NCBI GenBank assembly: GCA_002719675.1
Contig: PBID01000003.1
Coordinates: 179,948 to 243,947, forward strand
Direction of reading: 5' to 3'
From: Chloroflexota bacterium
GTDB lineage: Bacteria > Chloroflexota > Dehalococcoidia > Lucifugimonadales > GCA-2719675
DNA: 64,000 nt
Each line of letters opens with the position of its first letter. Position 1 is the stretch's first letter. The notes beneath the pieces are model-generated. The model worked only from the letters and a program-made list of their open reading frames with translations, ran no database searches and was not told the DNA's origin. A program made the translations under genes and the position numbers. Shown in pieces: positions 55,618-64,000 of the stretch.

Positions 55618-57139
55618 ATAGGAAATAATCTTCAATATAATTTATATCTAATTCAGGGTATAGTGGAAATTGTTCTAATAACTTTGTGACATTAGATTTA
55701 GACTGGTTAAGTGAATCTTGATTTAGATTAAATCTTGCTTTTGATAATTCACCTGCCTTAGATCCTTTACTAATTGTCTCAGGGGTAGTATTTGCCAAGA
55801 CAATTTTTAAAGTTTCAGCAATTGTTTTCATTTCTTGAGTACCCATTCCAAGAGAAGTAATTGCTGGAGTCCCCAATCTTAATCCACTTGTGTACCATGG
55901 ACCATTTTTGTCGAAAGGAAGTGAATTTCTGTTCAGTGTAATTTTTGCACTTCTTATTGCTGATTCAGCTTGTCGTCCAGTGAGGTTGAATTTTGACACA
56001 TTGATTAAAAGTAGATGATTATCTGTGCCTCCAGTTAAGACATCTAGTCCTTCTTTTATACAGTTTTGAGCAAGTGAAGATGCATTTTTAATAACATTTT
56101 TTGTATAAATTTGGAATTCTTCAGATTGAGCTTCTTGAAATGCTAAAGCTTTAGATAACATGATTTGAGGCAGAGGACCTCCAATAACCATAGGGCATCC
56201 TTTGTTAACTTGGTCTGAAAATTCTGATGTAGATAAAATCATACCTCCCCTAGGGCCTCTTAATGTTTTATGGGTAGTAGATGTGATGATATCTGCAAAT
56301 GGAACAGGATTAAAATCTCCGGAGAAAGCTTTCCCTGCAACTAAGCCAGAAAAATGAGCCATATCAACCATCAGTACGGCGCCAATTTCGTCAGCTATTT
56401 CTCTGAAAATTTTGAAGTTAATTTTTCTTGGATAAGCACTGTATCCAGCTAGCAAAATTAATGGTTGAAATTTTTTTGCTTTATCTCTAATGACATCGTA
56501 ATCAATTAGCATAGTTTTTTTATCTACATCATAAGATTCAACATTGAACATTCTTGAAGATACATTATGTCTATAACCATGTGTTAAATGTCCACCTGAG
56601 TAGTAGTTCATGCCTAATAGTTTTTGTTCACCAAAAGATTTTCGTAATTCAGCCCATTCATTTTCTGATAGTTGAGAGACATCCTTTTTATCCATTTTAG
56701 ATAAAAATGGATCTTGTACTTTCTGGTTTAGAATAGACCAAAAAGCAATTAAGTTTGCATCTGCACCTGAGTGAGGTTGGACATAGGCATTTTCTGAATT
56801 AAAAAGTTGGCAAGCTGCTTGAACTGCCATATCTTCAATCTCATCAACATTATCACACCCTGCGTAGAATCTATGATAAGGAAATCCTTCAGCATATTTA
56901 TCGGTAAACAGGTTTCCCATAGCTAATTGCACAGCTAGAGAAGAAAAATTTTCACTTGCTATCATTTTTAAGTTGTTTTTTTGATCTGAAAGTTCTTTAA
57001 GTATAGATTTAGCAATTTCTGGAGATACGGAATTGATATGATCTAGCATTGCTAGATATGCTATTGCTCCAGAATTAATTTTTTGGTTTTTTGCAGAAGA
57101 TTTTTCTAAATAATTTATGATTAAAGAATTTTGATTCAT
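55610..57139 (-). CDS. glyA: Serine hydroxymethyltransferase, long form
   Basis: 509 residues, about 90 more than usual. The PLP Lys is in STTHKTLRGPRGG, and SENFSSLAVQ, YAEGFPYHRFYAG and QPHSGADAN are canonical. An insertion of about 45 residues (DPFLSKMDKKDVSQLSENEW on) sits in the segment before GMNYYSGGHLTHG, and there is an N-terminal extension of about 35 residues. Chlamydial GlyA is of similar length. It interconverts serine and glycine with tetrahydrofolate. Confidence 0.95.
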   Translation of the reverse strand: MNQNSLIINYLEKSSAKNQKINSGAIAYLAMLDHINSVSPEIAKSILKELSDQKNNLKMIASENFSSLAVQLAMGNLFTDKYAEGFPYHRFYAGCDNVDEIEDMAVQAACQLFNSENAYVQPHSGADANLIAFWSILNQKVQDPFLSKMDKKDVSQLSENEWAELRKSFGEQKLLGMNYYSGGHLTHGYRHNVSSRMFNVESYDVDKKTMLIDYDVIRDKAKKFQPLILLAGYSAYPRKINFKIFREIADEIGAVLMVDMAHFSGLVAGKAFSGDFNPVPFADIITSTTHKTLRGPRGGMILSTSEFSDQVNKGCPMVIGGPLPQIMLSKALAFQEAQSEEFQIYTKNVIKNASSLAQNCIKEGLDVLTGGTDNHLLLINVSKFNLTGRQAESAIRSAKITLNRNSLPFDKNGPWYTSGLRLGTPAITSLGMGTQEMKTIAETLKIVLANTTPETISKGSKAGELSKARFNLNQDSLNQSKSNVTKLLEQFPLYPELDINYIEDYFLSS

Positions 57140-57242
57140 AATTAATGTGACATCAACTTTTTATAAAACAGTTTTGTGATTTTGCTACTTACTATTGTAA
57201 GTAATTAAATAAGATATGTAAGCAATTATGCATGGTTATATT

Positions 57243-57269
57243 CTAAATATTGTAATATTTAGTTATAAT
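57243..57269 (+). promoter_or_regulatory. folE promoter region with 20-bp palindrome
   Basis: The palindrome CTAAATATTGTAATATTTAG (57243-57262; 9-bp arms, 2-base centre) lies directly before a -10 box TATAAT (57264-57269), covering the -35 region. The folE start follows 33 bases downstream. A candidate operator; AT-rich background makes chance possible. Confidence 0.45.
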
Positions 57270-57302
57270 TGATTTGTAGATTTAAATTTGGAGATTCACC
57301 AA

Positions 57303-57866
57303 TTGATTGATAAAGAAAAAATCAGGGAATCATTTAGAGAGATTATTATTTCTATTGGCGAAAATCCAGATAGAGATGGGTTGTTAGATACTCCTAAAAG
57401 GCTAGCTGTTTTATATGAAGAATTATTTTCAGGATTAAAATTAAATCCTGATGATGTTTTAAGTCAATCTTTTCAAGAACCTAAAAATAGCGATATGATA
57501 GGCATTGTGGGGATTCCGTTTTATTCTGTATGTGAGCACCATTTTTTACCATTTTGGGGGAATGTTGATGTAGCGTATATTCCTGTTGATAAAATCGTAG
57601 GAATTAGCAAAGTAGTTAAGGTTGTAGAAGTTTTATCTAAACGCCCACAGTTACAAGAAAGATTGGGGACTCAACTTGCTAATTGCATTTTAGATACTTT
57701 ATCACCTTCAGGTGTAGGGGTTAGGATTGAGGCTGAACATATGTGTATGTCGATGCGTAATATCAAAAAACCTGGAACAAAAGTAATCACTTTCAATAAG
57801 TTAGGTTTGATTGATGAACAGGAATCTTCCCAATTAGAATTTTATGAAATATTGAGGAAAAAATAG
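57303..57866 (+). CDS. folE: GTP cyclohydrolase I
   Basis: About 187 residues. Zinc ligands are in VCEHHFLPFWG and in AEHMCMSMRNIKKPG, with the substrate loop KVVEVLSKRPQLQERL. It converts GTP to dihydroneopterin triphosphate for folate or pterin. I choose the TTG at 57303 because GGAG (57290-57293) lies 9 bases upstream; the TTG at 57288 has no ribosome binding site. It is followed directly by the CelD-type gene. Confidence 0.95.
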   Translation: MIDKEKIRESFREIIISIGENPDRDGLLDTPKRLAVLYEELFSGLKLNPDDVLSQSFQEPKNSDMIGIVGIPFYSVCEHHFLPFWGNVDVAYIPVDKIVGISKVVKVVEVLSKRPQLQERLGTQLANCILDTLSPSGVGVRIEAEHMCMSMRNIKKPGTKVITFNKLGLIDEQESSQLEFYEILRKK

Positions 57867-57867
57867 T

Positions 57868-58833
57868 TTGAGAATTTCTGTTTTTGATCGTTTTGATTCT
57901 GTTTATAACGATTGGGAAAAATTAATTGAAAACTCACAGAGTTCACCATTCATTTCTGCTTTTTGGCAAAATTTATGGTGGGATAACTTTGGCGAAGGCG
58001 ACTTAGTCCTGATAAAGATTTTTGATGATCAAGAAGTTATTGGAATAGTTCCTCTATATTTAAATGGGGATATAGCTAGATTTATTGGTGGTACAGATCT
58101 TTTTGATTACCAGGATTTTATATTTAAAAAAGGTTTTGAAGAGAAAGCAATTAAAACATTTTTAAGTCATGTAGTTTCATTAAATTGGAATGAAATTGAA
58201 TTGTTATCAATTCCAGAAGATTCATTAAATATTGAATTACTGGAACGTTTAAGTAAGGATTATGGATTTTTATTTGAAATTTCTGTCATAGAAACTTCTC
58301 CGGTAAAATATTTGCCTGAAACTTGGGATGAATATATTGCCGGACTTTCAAAGAAAAACCGACATGAACTTAGGCGAAAATTTAAAAGAATACAAAATGA
58401 AGGATATGAATTTTATATTTGTGAAGAATCGGATTTGCAAAATTCTTTATCTGATTTTTTTAGACTTCATAAATTGAGTAGTGTTGATAAATCAGATTTC
58501 ATGAGTGCTGAAAGGGAGACATTTTTTACTGAGATCGCAATCAATCATATGAAAAACAATCAACTAAGTCTTTCTTTTGTGGAGATGAATGGTGTCCGAG
58601 TTGCTTCAAGTTTTTGTTTTGATTATGGTGACTCTACATTTTTATATAATAGTGGATATGATAAAGATTTTTCGTCATTTAGTGTTGGTTTTATATGTAA
58701 CGCATTGGCGATTAAATCATCAATTGATAAAGGGAAAAAAACATTTGATTTTTTAAGGGGAGATGAAAGATACAAGTATCATCTTGGCGGTATAGATAAA
58801 TCTGTTTATAAAATTACTTTGTCTAAAAAATAA
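57868..58833 (+). CDS. CelD/BcsL-type GNAT acyltransferase
   Basis: 321 residues: two GNAT-like halves as in the FemAB/CelD family. SSPFISAFWQNLWWDNFG is the N-terminal signature, GLSKKNRHELRRKFKRI the middle helix, and a C-terminal KKTFDFLRGDERYKYHLG the family end. Such proteins acylate sugars or peptides of the cell envelope. TTG start with GAGGA 9 bases upstream. It precedes a glycosyltransferase by 2 bases, so the two probably act on the same glycan or glycolipid. Confidence 0.8.
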   Translation: MRISVFDRFDSVYNDWEKLIENSQSSPFISAFWQNLWWDNFGEGDLVLIKIFDDQEVIGIVPLYLNGDIARFIGGTDLFDYQDFIFKKGFEEKAIKTFLSHVVSLNWNEIELLSIPEDSLNIELLERLSKDYGFLFEISVIETSPVKYLPETWDEYIAGLSKKNRHELRRKFKRIQNEGYEFYICEESDLQNSLSDFFRLHKLSSVDKSDFMSAERETFFTEIAINHMKNNQLSLSFVEMNGVRVASSFCFDYGDSTFLYNSGYDKDFSSFSVGFICNALAIKSSIDKGKKTFDFLRGDERYKYHLGGIDKSVYKITLSKK

Positions 58834-58835
58834 AG

Positions 58836-60050
58836 ATGAAAATGAAACGAGTTGCAATTATTAGCTTTCATTCTTGTCCATGCGGAAAACTTGGCGATAA
58901 GGATGTAGGAGGAATGAATGTATACGTTTTAATGCTTTCAAAATATCTTGGACATCTTGGATTTGATGTAGATATTTTTACTAGAAATCACGACGATTGT
59001 ATTTATCCACAGATAGGTAATATTGAACCACGAGTTAGAGTAATTCATATAGAAGTTGCCCACCCAAATACTAGCAAGATTGAGCTATATAATTACGTAG
59101 ATCAATTTGTGTTAAACGTTAAAAATTTTTCTGATAACAATATGATTAGTTATAATTTAATTCATTCGCATTATTGGTTGTCAGGATGTGTTGGAGAAAA
59201 ATTAAGCGATGCTTGGGGAATAAATCATTTATTAAATTTTCATACTACATCAAAGGCTAAATCAGATGTAGATATTGTTGAAGAAAATGAAACAGTTAGA
59301 AATCTAATGGAAGAAAAACTTTTTTTCTCTTCAGATGCGATAGTTACGTCAACTTCACAAGAAATTAACGAGCTACAAGAATATTATAGAGGAAGTCCTA
59401 AAAAAAGTTATGTAATAATTCCTGGCGTGGATTTGTCAACTTTTTATCCTGTTGAAAAGTCTTTTGCAAAAAATCAGCTTTCTATAGAAGAAGATTTTGT
59501 TATTTTATTTGTAGGCAGATTGGATCCAATAAAGGGAATTGATTTATTGATAGAATCTTTTTCTCAGATTCAACATCTCAAATTTTCAAGACTATTAATC
59601 GTAGGGGGTACCAAAAATGAAGATGATAATTCGTATTTTACAAAAATGAAGAATTTGACTAAACATTTTGGGATTGAAGAAAAAGTTAGTTTTGAAGGTA
59701 GTGTCAATCAGAATGATTTATATTTGTACTATAACGCTGCTGATGTTTGTGTTGTTACGTCTCATTACGAGAGTTTTGGGTTAACGATTTTAGAATCTAT
59801 GGCGTGTAAAACACCAGTTATATCAACTCCGGTTGGAGCCTCCAAAAACTTGATTGAAGATGGTGAAACTGGATTTTTGGTTAATGTGAGGTCTGCTAAT
59901 GAGCTGTCAAAAAAAATTGAACATCTTCTGAAAGATTCAGTTTTAGGTTCGAAAATAGGGTTAAATTCGTATGGTTTGGTTAAGAAAATGAGTTGGTCAG
60001 AAATGGCATTAAAATTTTCAGAGGTGTATGAATCTTTTTTGAAGAAGTGA
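58836..60050 (+). CDS. Glycosyltransferase family 4, MshA-like
   Basis: 404 residues of the GT-B fold. The N-terminal GGMNVYVLMLSKYLGHLGFDVD closely resembles MshA and sucrose-phosphate synthase types; VGRLDPIKGIDLLIESF binds the UDP-sugar, and SHYESFGLTILESMACKTPVI carries the EX7E motif. It could glycosylate inositol phosphate (mycothiol path), a lipid or sucrose precursor; no MshB or MshC partner is in the window. Confidence 0.8.
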   Translation: MKMKRVAIISFHSCPCGKLGDKDVGGMNVYVLMLSKYLGHLGFDVDIFTRNHDDCIYPQIGNIEPRVRVIHIEVAHPNTSKIELYNYVDQFVLNVKNFSDNNMISYNLIHSHYWLSGCVGEKLSDAWGINHLLNFHTTSKAKSDVDIVEENETVRNLMEEKLFFSSDAIVTSTSQEINELQEYYRGSPKKSYVIIPGVDLSTFYPVEKSFAKNQLSIEEDFVILFVGRLDPIKGIDLLIESFSQIQHLKFSRLLIVGGTKNEDDNSYFTKMKNLTKHFGIEEKVSFEGSVNQNDLYLYYNAADVCVVTSHYESFGLTILESMACKTPVISTPVGASKNLIEDGETGFLVNVRSANELSKKIEHLLKDSVLGSKIGLNSYGLVKKMSWSEMALKFSEVYESFLKK

Positions 60051-60123
60051 TTTTCGGAAGAATTAAGGCAGTCTTATAAGTGCCATTATCTTAATATCTG
60101 TTAAATTTTTGAATGAAATATAT

Positions 60124-61200
60124 CTAAAGAAATTTAATACATATTGGTTTAGGGGTTTTAATCATTTCTCCTGTTTCAGTTAAATTGCCTGTAGTTTTAT
60201 CTACTGAATACACAATTATTGAATTAGAATCTTGATTTGCAGCAAAGAGAAAATCATCATCTGGGGTTAAAGCAAAATTTCTTGGAATTTCGCCTTTAGT
60301 AGAAAATGTATTCATTCCTTCTATTGCTCCGGTTAATTGATCAATTTTTGCTAAGAAAATGCTATGATGTCCTCTATTTGAGCCATATAAAAATTTTCCA
60401 TTTTTTTGAACATGAATATCAGCAGTTGTATTAATTCCTGAGAATGATGCCGGAACTGTAGAAATGGTATTAATTGGAGTTAAAGTACCATTTGATTTAT
60501 AAGAAAGTGAGGTAATAGTCGAATTTAATTCATTAATGACATATGCAAATTTATGGTTAGGGTGAAAATCAAAATGTCGTGGTCCTGCGCCAGGTTGTAG
60601 AGAAACAGATGATTTTGAAAGAAAAGAAATTTTGCCAGTTAGATGTTCTATTTTATATACTAAAAGTTTATCAATGCCAAGGTCTGCTGCTATAGCATAT
60701 TTGTTTTCTGGTGATATCGTGAAAGAATGTGCATGAGGACCTTTTTGTCTTTCAAGATTAATCCCTTGTCCTTGATGTTGAGCAAAATCTGTCATATTTC
60801 CTAAAGAACCATCAGAATCAAGAGTGAAGACGCAAACGCTTCCGCTATTATAATTAGCTACGAAACAATGTTTTCCTGTTTGGTCGATGCTTATATGGCA
60901 TGGAGATGAGCCATTAGTAGATTTAGTATTCATTGAAGTTAATTTTTTTGAGATAGGATCAATTTTAAATGAAGTAATAGTTCCATTGTCAATTTCATTG
61001 ATTGAATATAAAGATTTTTTAGATGGATGTATTGTTAAAAATGAGGGATTTATACCAGCACTAAAATCATTTATAAATTTTGTTGAATTTGTTTTTCTAC
61101 TAAATTCAAATAATGTAATTCCGTTTTTTCTAGGTTCTACTGTAGTAAATGAAGTAGATTCCGTATAACTTCCAACATAGAAATAGTAATTTTCTTTCAT
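60124..61200 (-). CDS. Lactonase family beta-propeller (YbhE/6-phosphogluconolactonase-like)
   Basis: About 358 residues of a seven-bladed propeller with repeated LTIHPSKKSLYSIN-, ISIDQTGKHCFVAN- and FALTPDDDFLFAAN-type blades. The catalytic region GPHAHSFTISPENKYAIAADLG and the later GPRHFDFHPNHKFAYVINE are hallmarks of the YbhE type. I start at ATG 61200, 7 bases after AAGGA; an upstream ATG at 61269 would add 23 basic residues and overlap the GNAT gene. Role in the pentose phosphate route is possible. Confidence 0.85.
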   Translation of the reverse strand: MKENYYFYVGSYTESTSFTTVEPRKNGITLFEFSRKTNSTKFINDFSAGINPSFLTIHPSKKSLYSINEIDNGTITSFKIDPISKKLTSMNTKSTNGSSPCHISIDQTGKHCFVANYNSGSVCVFTLDSDGSLGNMTDFAQHQGQGINLERQKGPHAHSFTISPENKYAIAADLGIDKLLVYKIEHLTGKISFLSKSSVSLQPGAGPRHFDFHPNHKFAYVINELNSTITSLSYKSNGTLTPINTISTVPASFSGINTTADIHVQKNGKFLYGSNRGHHSIFLAKIDQLTGAIEGMNTFSTKGEIPRNFALTPDDDFLFAANQDSNSIIVYSVDKTTGNLTETGEMIKTPKPICIKFL

Positions 61201-61252
61201 TAAATTTTCCTTTAAGTGGTTGTTTGGGGAAATAATAGATCCATTTTTTCTC

Positions 61253-62158
61253 TTAAAGTATTTTTTCAAACCAAATTGTAGAAAAATATTTTTTGAATTC
61301 TAAGGCAGTATAAAGTTTTATAGCACGGAGATTAGCTTCGTCAACTTCCAACGTAATTGTTTTAATCTTATTGGATTTAAGATAGTTCATTCCTGCTAAT
61401 ACTGTAATTTTACCTATCCCTAGATTTTGAAATTTTGGATGCACTCCTATCATACCTATTTTGCCAATATTTTTATTGAATATTTGTGTCCAATTGAAGC
61501 TGATAAATTCATTATTTTTTTTAAGTATTACAATATCATTGAGGTTATGATTCGATGAATAAATTGAATGGATAATTTCTTCTACTGTATTTGGACAAAA
61601 TCCCCATTCTTTTTCGAATGATTTATTTAAAATATCAGTAAATTTTTTTTCATCACCTATTTGTAGTGATCCTAATTGGATACTATCGGGTATTTCAACA
61701 GATTGTAAAATTTTTGAATCATGGATTAAATTAGAGTATTTTCTTATTTTTTTAAATCCTAATTGAATTAATATTTTTTGTATTTGGGTATCAAATTCCT
61801 CGGTTTGAATATTCATAGTTTGAATATTCATTTTCTTTAAATAATTTATGTTTGTCTGAATTAATTTAATTGAATCAGGTTTTGAAAATTGTTGTCTATC
61901 GATTCCAATGAATGTTACAGCCCTAGAAATTTTTTGCTCAATATTTGTTGCAGAAATTCCAGTTAAAGCATTGTTATTCTTCATTGAAAAGAATTTTTTT
62001 GGTCTTAAAGAACTAGTTTGATATAAGTTGTCTAAAATGGGATGGGGTAGTTTTTCAGGCCATTGAGATCTATAAAGATTTTTTAAAAAAGAATCCCAAA
62101 TCTTTGGATTAATTGGGGCTAAGTTTGTAACTTCCAAATCATTTTTTTCGTTTGTCAT
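61253..62158 (-). CDS. GNAT acetyltransferase, two-domain
   Basis: 301 residues. The C-terminal GNAT domain has the acetyl-CoA loop GVHPKFQNLGIGK and the closing LEVDEANLRAIKLYTALEFKK. The first half looks like a degenerate second GNAT domain. In the middle the peptide MNIQT occurs twice in a row, coded by a 15-base tandem duplication. The acceptor is unknown. It overlaps only the upstream alternative start of the lactonase gene. Confidence 0.75.
   Translation of the reverse strand: MTNEKNDLEVTNLAPINPKIWDSFLKNLYRSQWPEKLPHPILDNLYQTSSLRPKKFFSMKNNNALTGISATNIEQKISRAVTFIGIDRQQFSKPDSIKLIQTNINYLKKMNIQTMNIQTEEFDTQIQKILIQLGFKKIRKYSNLIHDSKILQSVEIPDSIQLGSLQIGDEKKFTDILNKSFEKEWGFCPNTVEEIIHSIYSSNHNLNDIVILKKNNEFISFNWTQIFNKNIGKIGMIGVHPKFQNLGIGKITVLAGMNYLKSNKIKTITLEVDEANLRAIKLYTALEFKKYFSTIWFEKIL
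61803..61832. repeat. 15-base in-frame tandem duplication
   Basis: Two adjacent 15-base units, GTTTGAATATTCATA and GTTTGAATATTCATT, match at 14 of 15 bases inside the GNAT gene. They add one copy of MNIQT without breaking the frame. Probably a recent slippage event. Confidence 0.8.
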
Positions 62159-62174
62159 TAACTTTTACCTGAGG

Positions 62175-62588
62175 TTAAGCAATATTTTCGCCGAAGATAA
62201 TTTTTGGAGTAATTTCAATTATAATGAAGTCTATCTTTTTAAGAGCTTCTTTTGAATATTGTTGGCCATCTTCTTTGCCTCTGTATGAGATAGACATTGT
62301 CTCAACAATTTCTTTAATATTTTGGGAATGTAATTTTGCAATACCGGAAATTTGTACGTATTTGTGAGAAGAATCAGATTGACATACGCAGATTCCAACA
62401 TTTGGATTTTGCTTAATGTTTTTGATTTTTACAGATGTTTTTTCTGATGCGACGATAATTTTATTTGAGTCATATAAATGCCAAACAGGAGTCATGTGAG
62501 TCGTGCCATCTGGCCTTATAGTAGTAATAATTGCTATTAGCGGTTTCTTAAGAAAGGAATCTATTTCTTTTTTAGTCATTTTGCTCAA
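62175..62588 (-). CDS. PPOX-class flavin/F420-dependent split-barrel protein
   Basis: 137 residues of the pyridoxamine-phosphate-oxidase-like split barrel. KPLIAIITTIRPDGTTHMTPVWHLYD is the characteristic N-terminal strand pair, followed by IKNIKQNPNVGICVCQ. Members reduce or oxidise small molecules with FMN or F420; this one is of the short TIGR03618-like type by pattern only. The first codon is TTG at 62588, with an ATG three codons later. Confidence 0.75.
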   Translation of the reverse strand: MSKMTKKEIDSFLKKPLIAIITTIRPDGTTHMTPVWHLYDSNKIIVASEKTSVKIKNIKQNPNVGICVCQSDSSHKYVQISGIAKLHSQNIKEIVETMSISYRGKEDGQQYSKEALKKIDFIIIEITPKIIFGENIA

Positions 62589-62616
62589 TTGATTAAGTTC
62601 CTTTTTTAGTTTTCAA

Positions 62617-63285
62617 TTAAATATTTTTCAATTTTGATTCAATTGTTTCCCAAATTATTTTACTAATTTTTGTTTTGGTTAAATCTGCATTAATTATTTT
62701 CCATCTTTCAGGGTCATTTTTTGCCAGTTCAAGGTATCCGTTTCGGACTCTGTTAAGGAATTCATTTGATTCAGTTTCAAATCTTACTCCTTCTGTTTCC
62801 CTTTGATTGGACGATTCATTCAGGCTAAATTCCATTTGATAAGAGCCTAATCTTTCAATTCCAGTGGAAGGATTGAAGTCTAGTAAAAATGTAATATCTG
62901 GCATAATATTTTGAGTTGCTAAATTGTTAATTAATTTTATTTTATTTAAATCAAGCTGCCTACCATATCCTTGATAAGCTGTAGTTGAATCTACATATCT
63001 GTCACAAATAACAACTTTATTTGACTTCATTAGTTTTTGTAATTTGTTGGTTATCAAGTCTGCTCTAGCAGCAGAAAACATAAACAATTCAGTAATTTCA
63101 GATAAATGTTCAGAGTCATCTAAGCTGCCTTTTAAAAGTTTTCTGATTTTTAAGCCTAATTTTGTTGTGCCTGGTTCTTGTATAGACACAACATCAAAAG
63201 AATTTTTCTCTAGTGTGTTTTTTAATATTTCGATTTGAGTTGTTTTGCCAGTGCCTTCACAACCTTCAAAAGATATGAAAAACAA
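62617..63285 (-). CDS. tmk: Thymidylate kinase
   Basis: 222 residues. The P-loop is EGCEGTGKTT at the N-terminus, the DRY motif is in VICDRYVDSTTAYQGYGRQL and the lid region carries Arg residues near RLGSY. It phosphorylates dTMP. TTG start with GGGAG 6 bases upstream. An insertion of about 15 residues (EFSLNESSNQRETEG) lengthens the lid compared with E. coli. Confidence 0.95.
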   Translation of the reverse strand: MFFISFEGCEGTGKTTQIEILKNTLEKNSFDVVSIQEPGTTKLGLKIRKLLKGSLDDSEHLSEITELFMFSAARADLITNKLQKLMKSNKVVICDRYVDSTTAYQGYGRQLDLNKIKLINNLATQNIMPDITFLLDFNPSTGIERLGSYQMEFSLNESSNQRETEGVRFETESNEFLNRVRNGYLELAKNDPERWKIINADLTKTKISKIIWETIESKLKNI

Positions 63286-63330
63286 ATTTTACTCCCAATC
63301 AGGTAATCTATATTATTTTTTATATAGGTA

Positions 63331-64000
63331 TTAAGGATTATATATTATTACTTTTCTGTTAGGCTCGTTTCCAGCACTTGCCGATAATAATCCCTGTTTT
63401 TTTATTAGTTCGTGTTGTAATTTTCTGATATGTGATCCTTGGGGATTTAATTCAACTTTTGAGAATCCGTTTTCTATTTTAGAGACGCCATTTTTAGCAT
63501 CCGCCATTGCTATATTAGATTCGTGTTCGTGAGAATTTTGTTGAATATTTTTGTTTCTAAGAATAGCCGTGAGAAATTGTTGAATTTGTATCGCTGTATT
63601 TTTTCTTAAAACATATACTGGTTTTTCTTTTTTTTCTGCTTCTGAAAGAGCCTTAGTTCGTCTTTTATAGAAATGTTTTGTTGTTACAATTAAATCAGAT
63701 TCTTCCATTGTGGAGACTATTTTGAAAGGGCCGTAAGAGTTTATTATGCATTGTTCTAGTTTCCCTTTGTTAACCCCGTAGGGTAATATTTTTATATTTT
63801 TTAAGGCAAGACTTTCTGTTTCGGAAGTATTTGAAAGTTTAGGAAAAGATTCATTTGATTTGGTGAGCATTTTTTGAGATGTTTCAACTTGGAGGGTGGG
63901 TTTTGTTGTTTGAATTTCTCCAGATTCGTTAATCTTTCGGACTTCAGGGGTATATTTATTTCCTCTGAGCAGGGTGTCTACTACATCTGATACATTTTCG
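63331..64000 (-). CDS. R3H-domain nucleic-acid-binding protein, C-terminal part
   Basis: The frame is open to the window edge (about 222 residues seen), so the ATG at 63870 is internal and the N-terminal part, which in this family is a SpoIIIAA-like AAA ATPase, lies outside. The visible end NPQGSHIRKLQHELIKKQG followed by SAGNEPNRKVIIY is the R3H helix-strand end typical of these proteins. A variable linker precedes it. It binds single-stranded nucleic acid by family; function otherwise unknown. Confidence 0.75.
   Translation of the reverse strand, partial: ENVSDVVDTLLRGNKYTPEVRKINESGEIQTTKPTLQVETSQKMLTKSNESFPKLSNTSETESLALKNIKILPYGVNKGKLEQCIINSYGPFKIVSTMEESDLIVTTKHFYKRRTKALSEAEKKEKPVYVLRKNTAIQIQQFLTAILRNKNIQQNSHEHESNIAMADAKNGVSKIENGFSKVELNPQGSHIRKLQHELIKKQGLLSASAGNEPNRKVIIYNP

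Overview
The window is AT-rich (roughly one third G+C by eye), gene-dense bacterial DNA with short intergenic gaps. No rRNA, transposase, phage gene or CRISPR array was seen. The best taxonomic guess is a marine Chloroflexota lineage such as SAR202 or a relative. The inference rests on an alternative complex III operon, a cytochrome c maturation set with a Cys-type CcmE, a FabL-type enoyl reductase, a PAC2-family protein, and many paralogous catabolic oxidoreductases and lyases (three Gfo/Idh/MocA proteins, two HpcH/HpaI aldolases, two type-2 malate/lactate dehydrogenases, two fumarylacetoacetate hydrolases and an enolase-superfamily dehydratase). TTG is used often as a start codon, usually behind a good Shine-Dalgarno sequence. 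No marker gene fixes the taxonomy.

Layout: 1-4.5 kb is a catabolic patch (5'-truncated amidohydrolase, two Gfo/Idh/MocA oxidoreductases, a TauE/SafE exporter, an HpcH/HpaI aldolase). 4.5-8.5 kb, minus strand, holds two duplicated lipoproteins, a small membrane protein, and a class V aminotransferase / acyltransferase / PlsY set that may make a lipid. 8.7-13.6 kb carries prfB with its programmed +1 frameshift and a peptide-type ABC binding protein plus two permeases without ATPases. 13.5-15.6 kb is a membrane-anchored gluzincin and a CDP-alcohol phosphatidyltransferase. 15.8-17.9 kb is coaX-coaBC. 17.9-25.0 kb is a complete F1Fo ATP synthase operon (atpI-like, B, E, F, H, A, G, D, C) behind a strong extended -10 promoter.

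25-34 kb (minus) is the alternative complex III operon: small membrane protein, pentaheme ActA, ActB split into two genes, two NrfD-type subunits, ActD, monoheme ActE, then an aldo/keto reductase. It starts at a perfect 14-bp inverted repeat that carries back-to-back -35 boxes; the other side reads toward a thiolase, an enolase-superfamily dehydratase and ccmC-ccmD-ccmE. 38-43.3 kb holds tandem pairs of fumarylacetoacetate hydrolase and Ldh2 enzymes, a third Gfo/Idh/MocA gene and tRNA-Gln(UUG). 43.6-47.3 kb is a MoxR / DUF58 / DUF4129 operon, followed by a PAC2 protein, a second aldolase and a class IV aminotransferase.

50-64 kb is mostly housekeeping: pterin carbinolamine dehydratase, DUF805 protein, galU, gap, fabL, a DsbA-fold protein, rnc, a long glyA, folE, a CelD-type acyltransferase, an MshA-like glycosyltransferase, a YbhE-like lactonase, a GNAT protein, a flavin-fold protein, tmk and the truncated end of an R3H-domain protein. 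At 53850-54113 (minus) a Rdx/SelW-like gene has an in-frame TGA exactly where the family has the second redox Cys, followed by a hairpin. I read it as a selenoprotein gene that ordinary ORF calling would cut to 62 residues. Respiration is the common thread of the middle of the window: complex III substitute, cytochrome c maturation and ATP synthase lie within about 20 kb.
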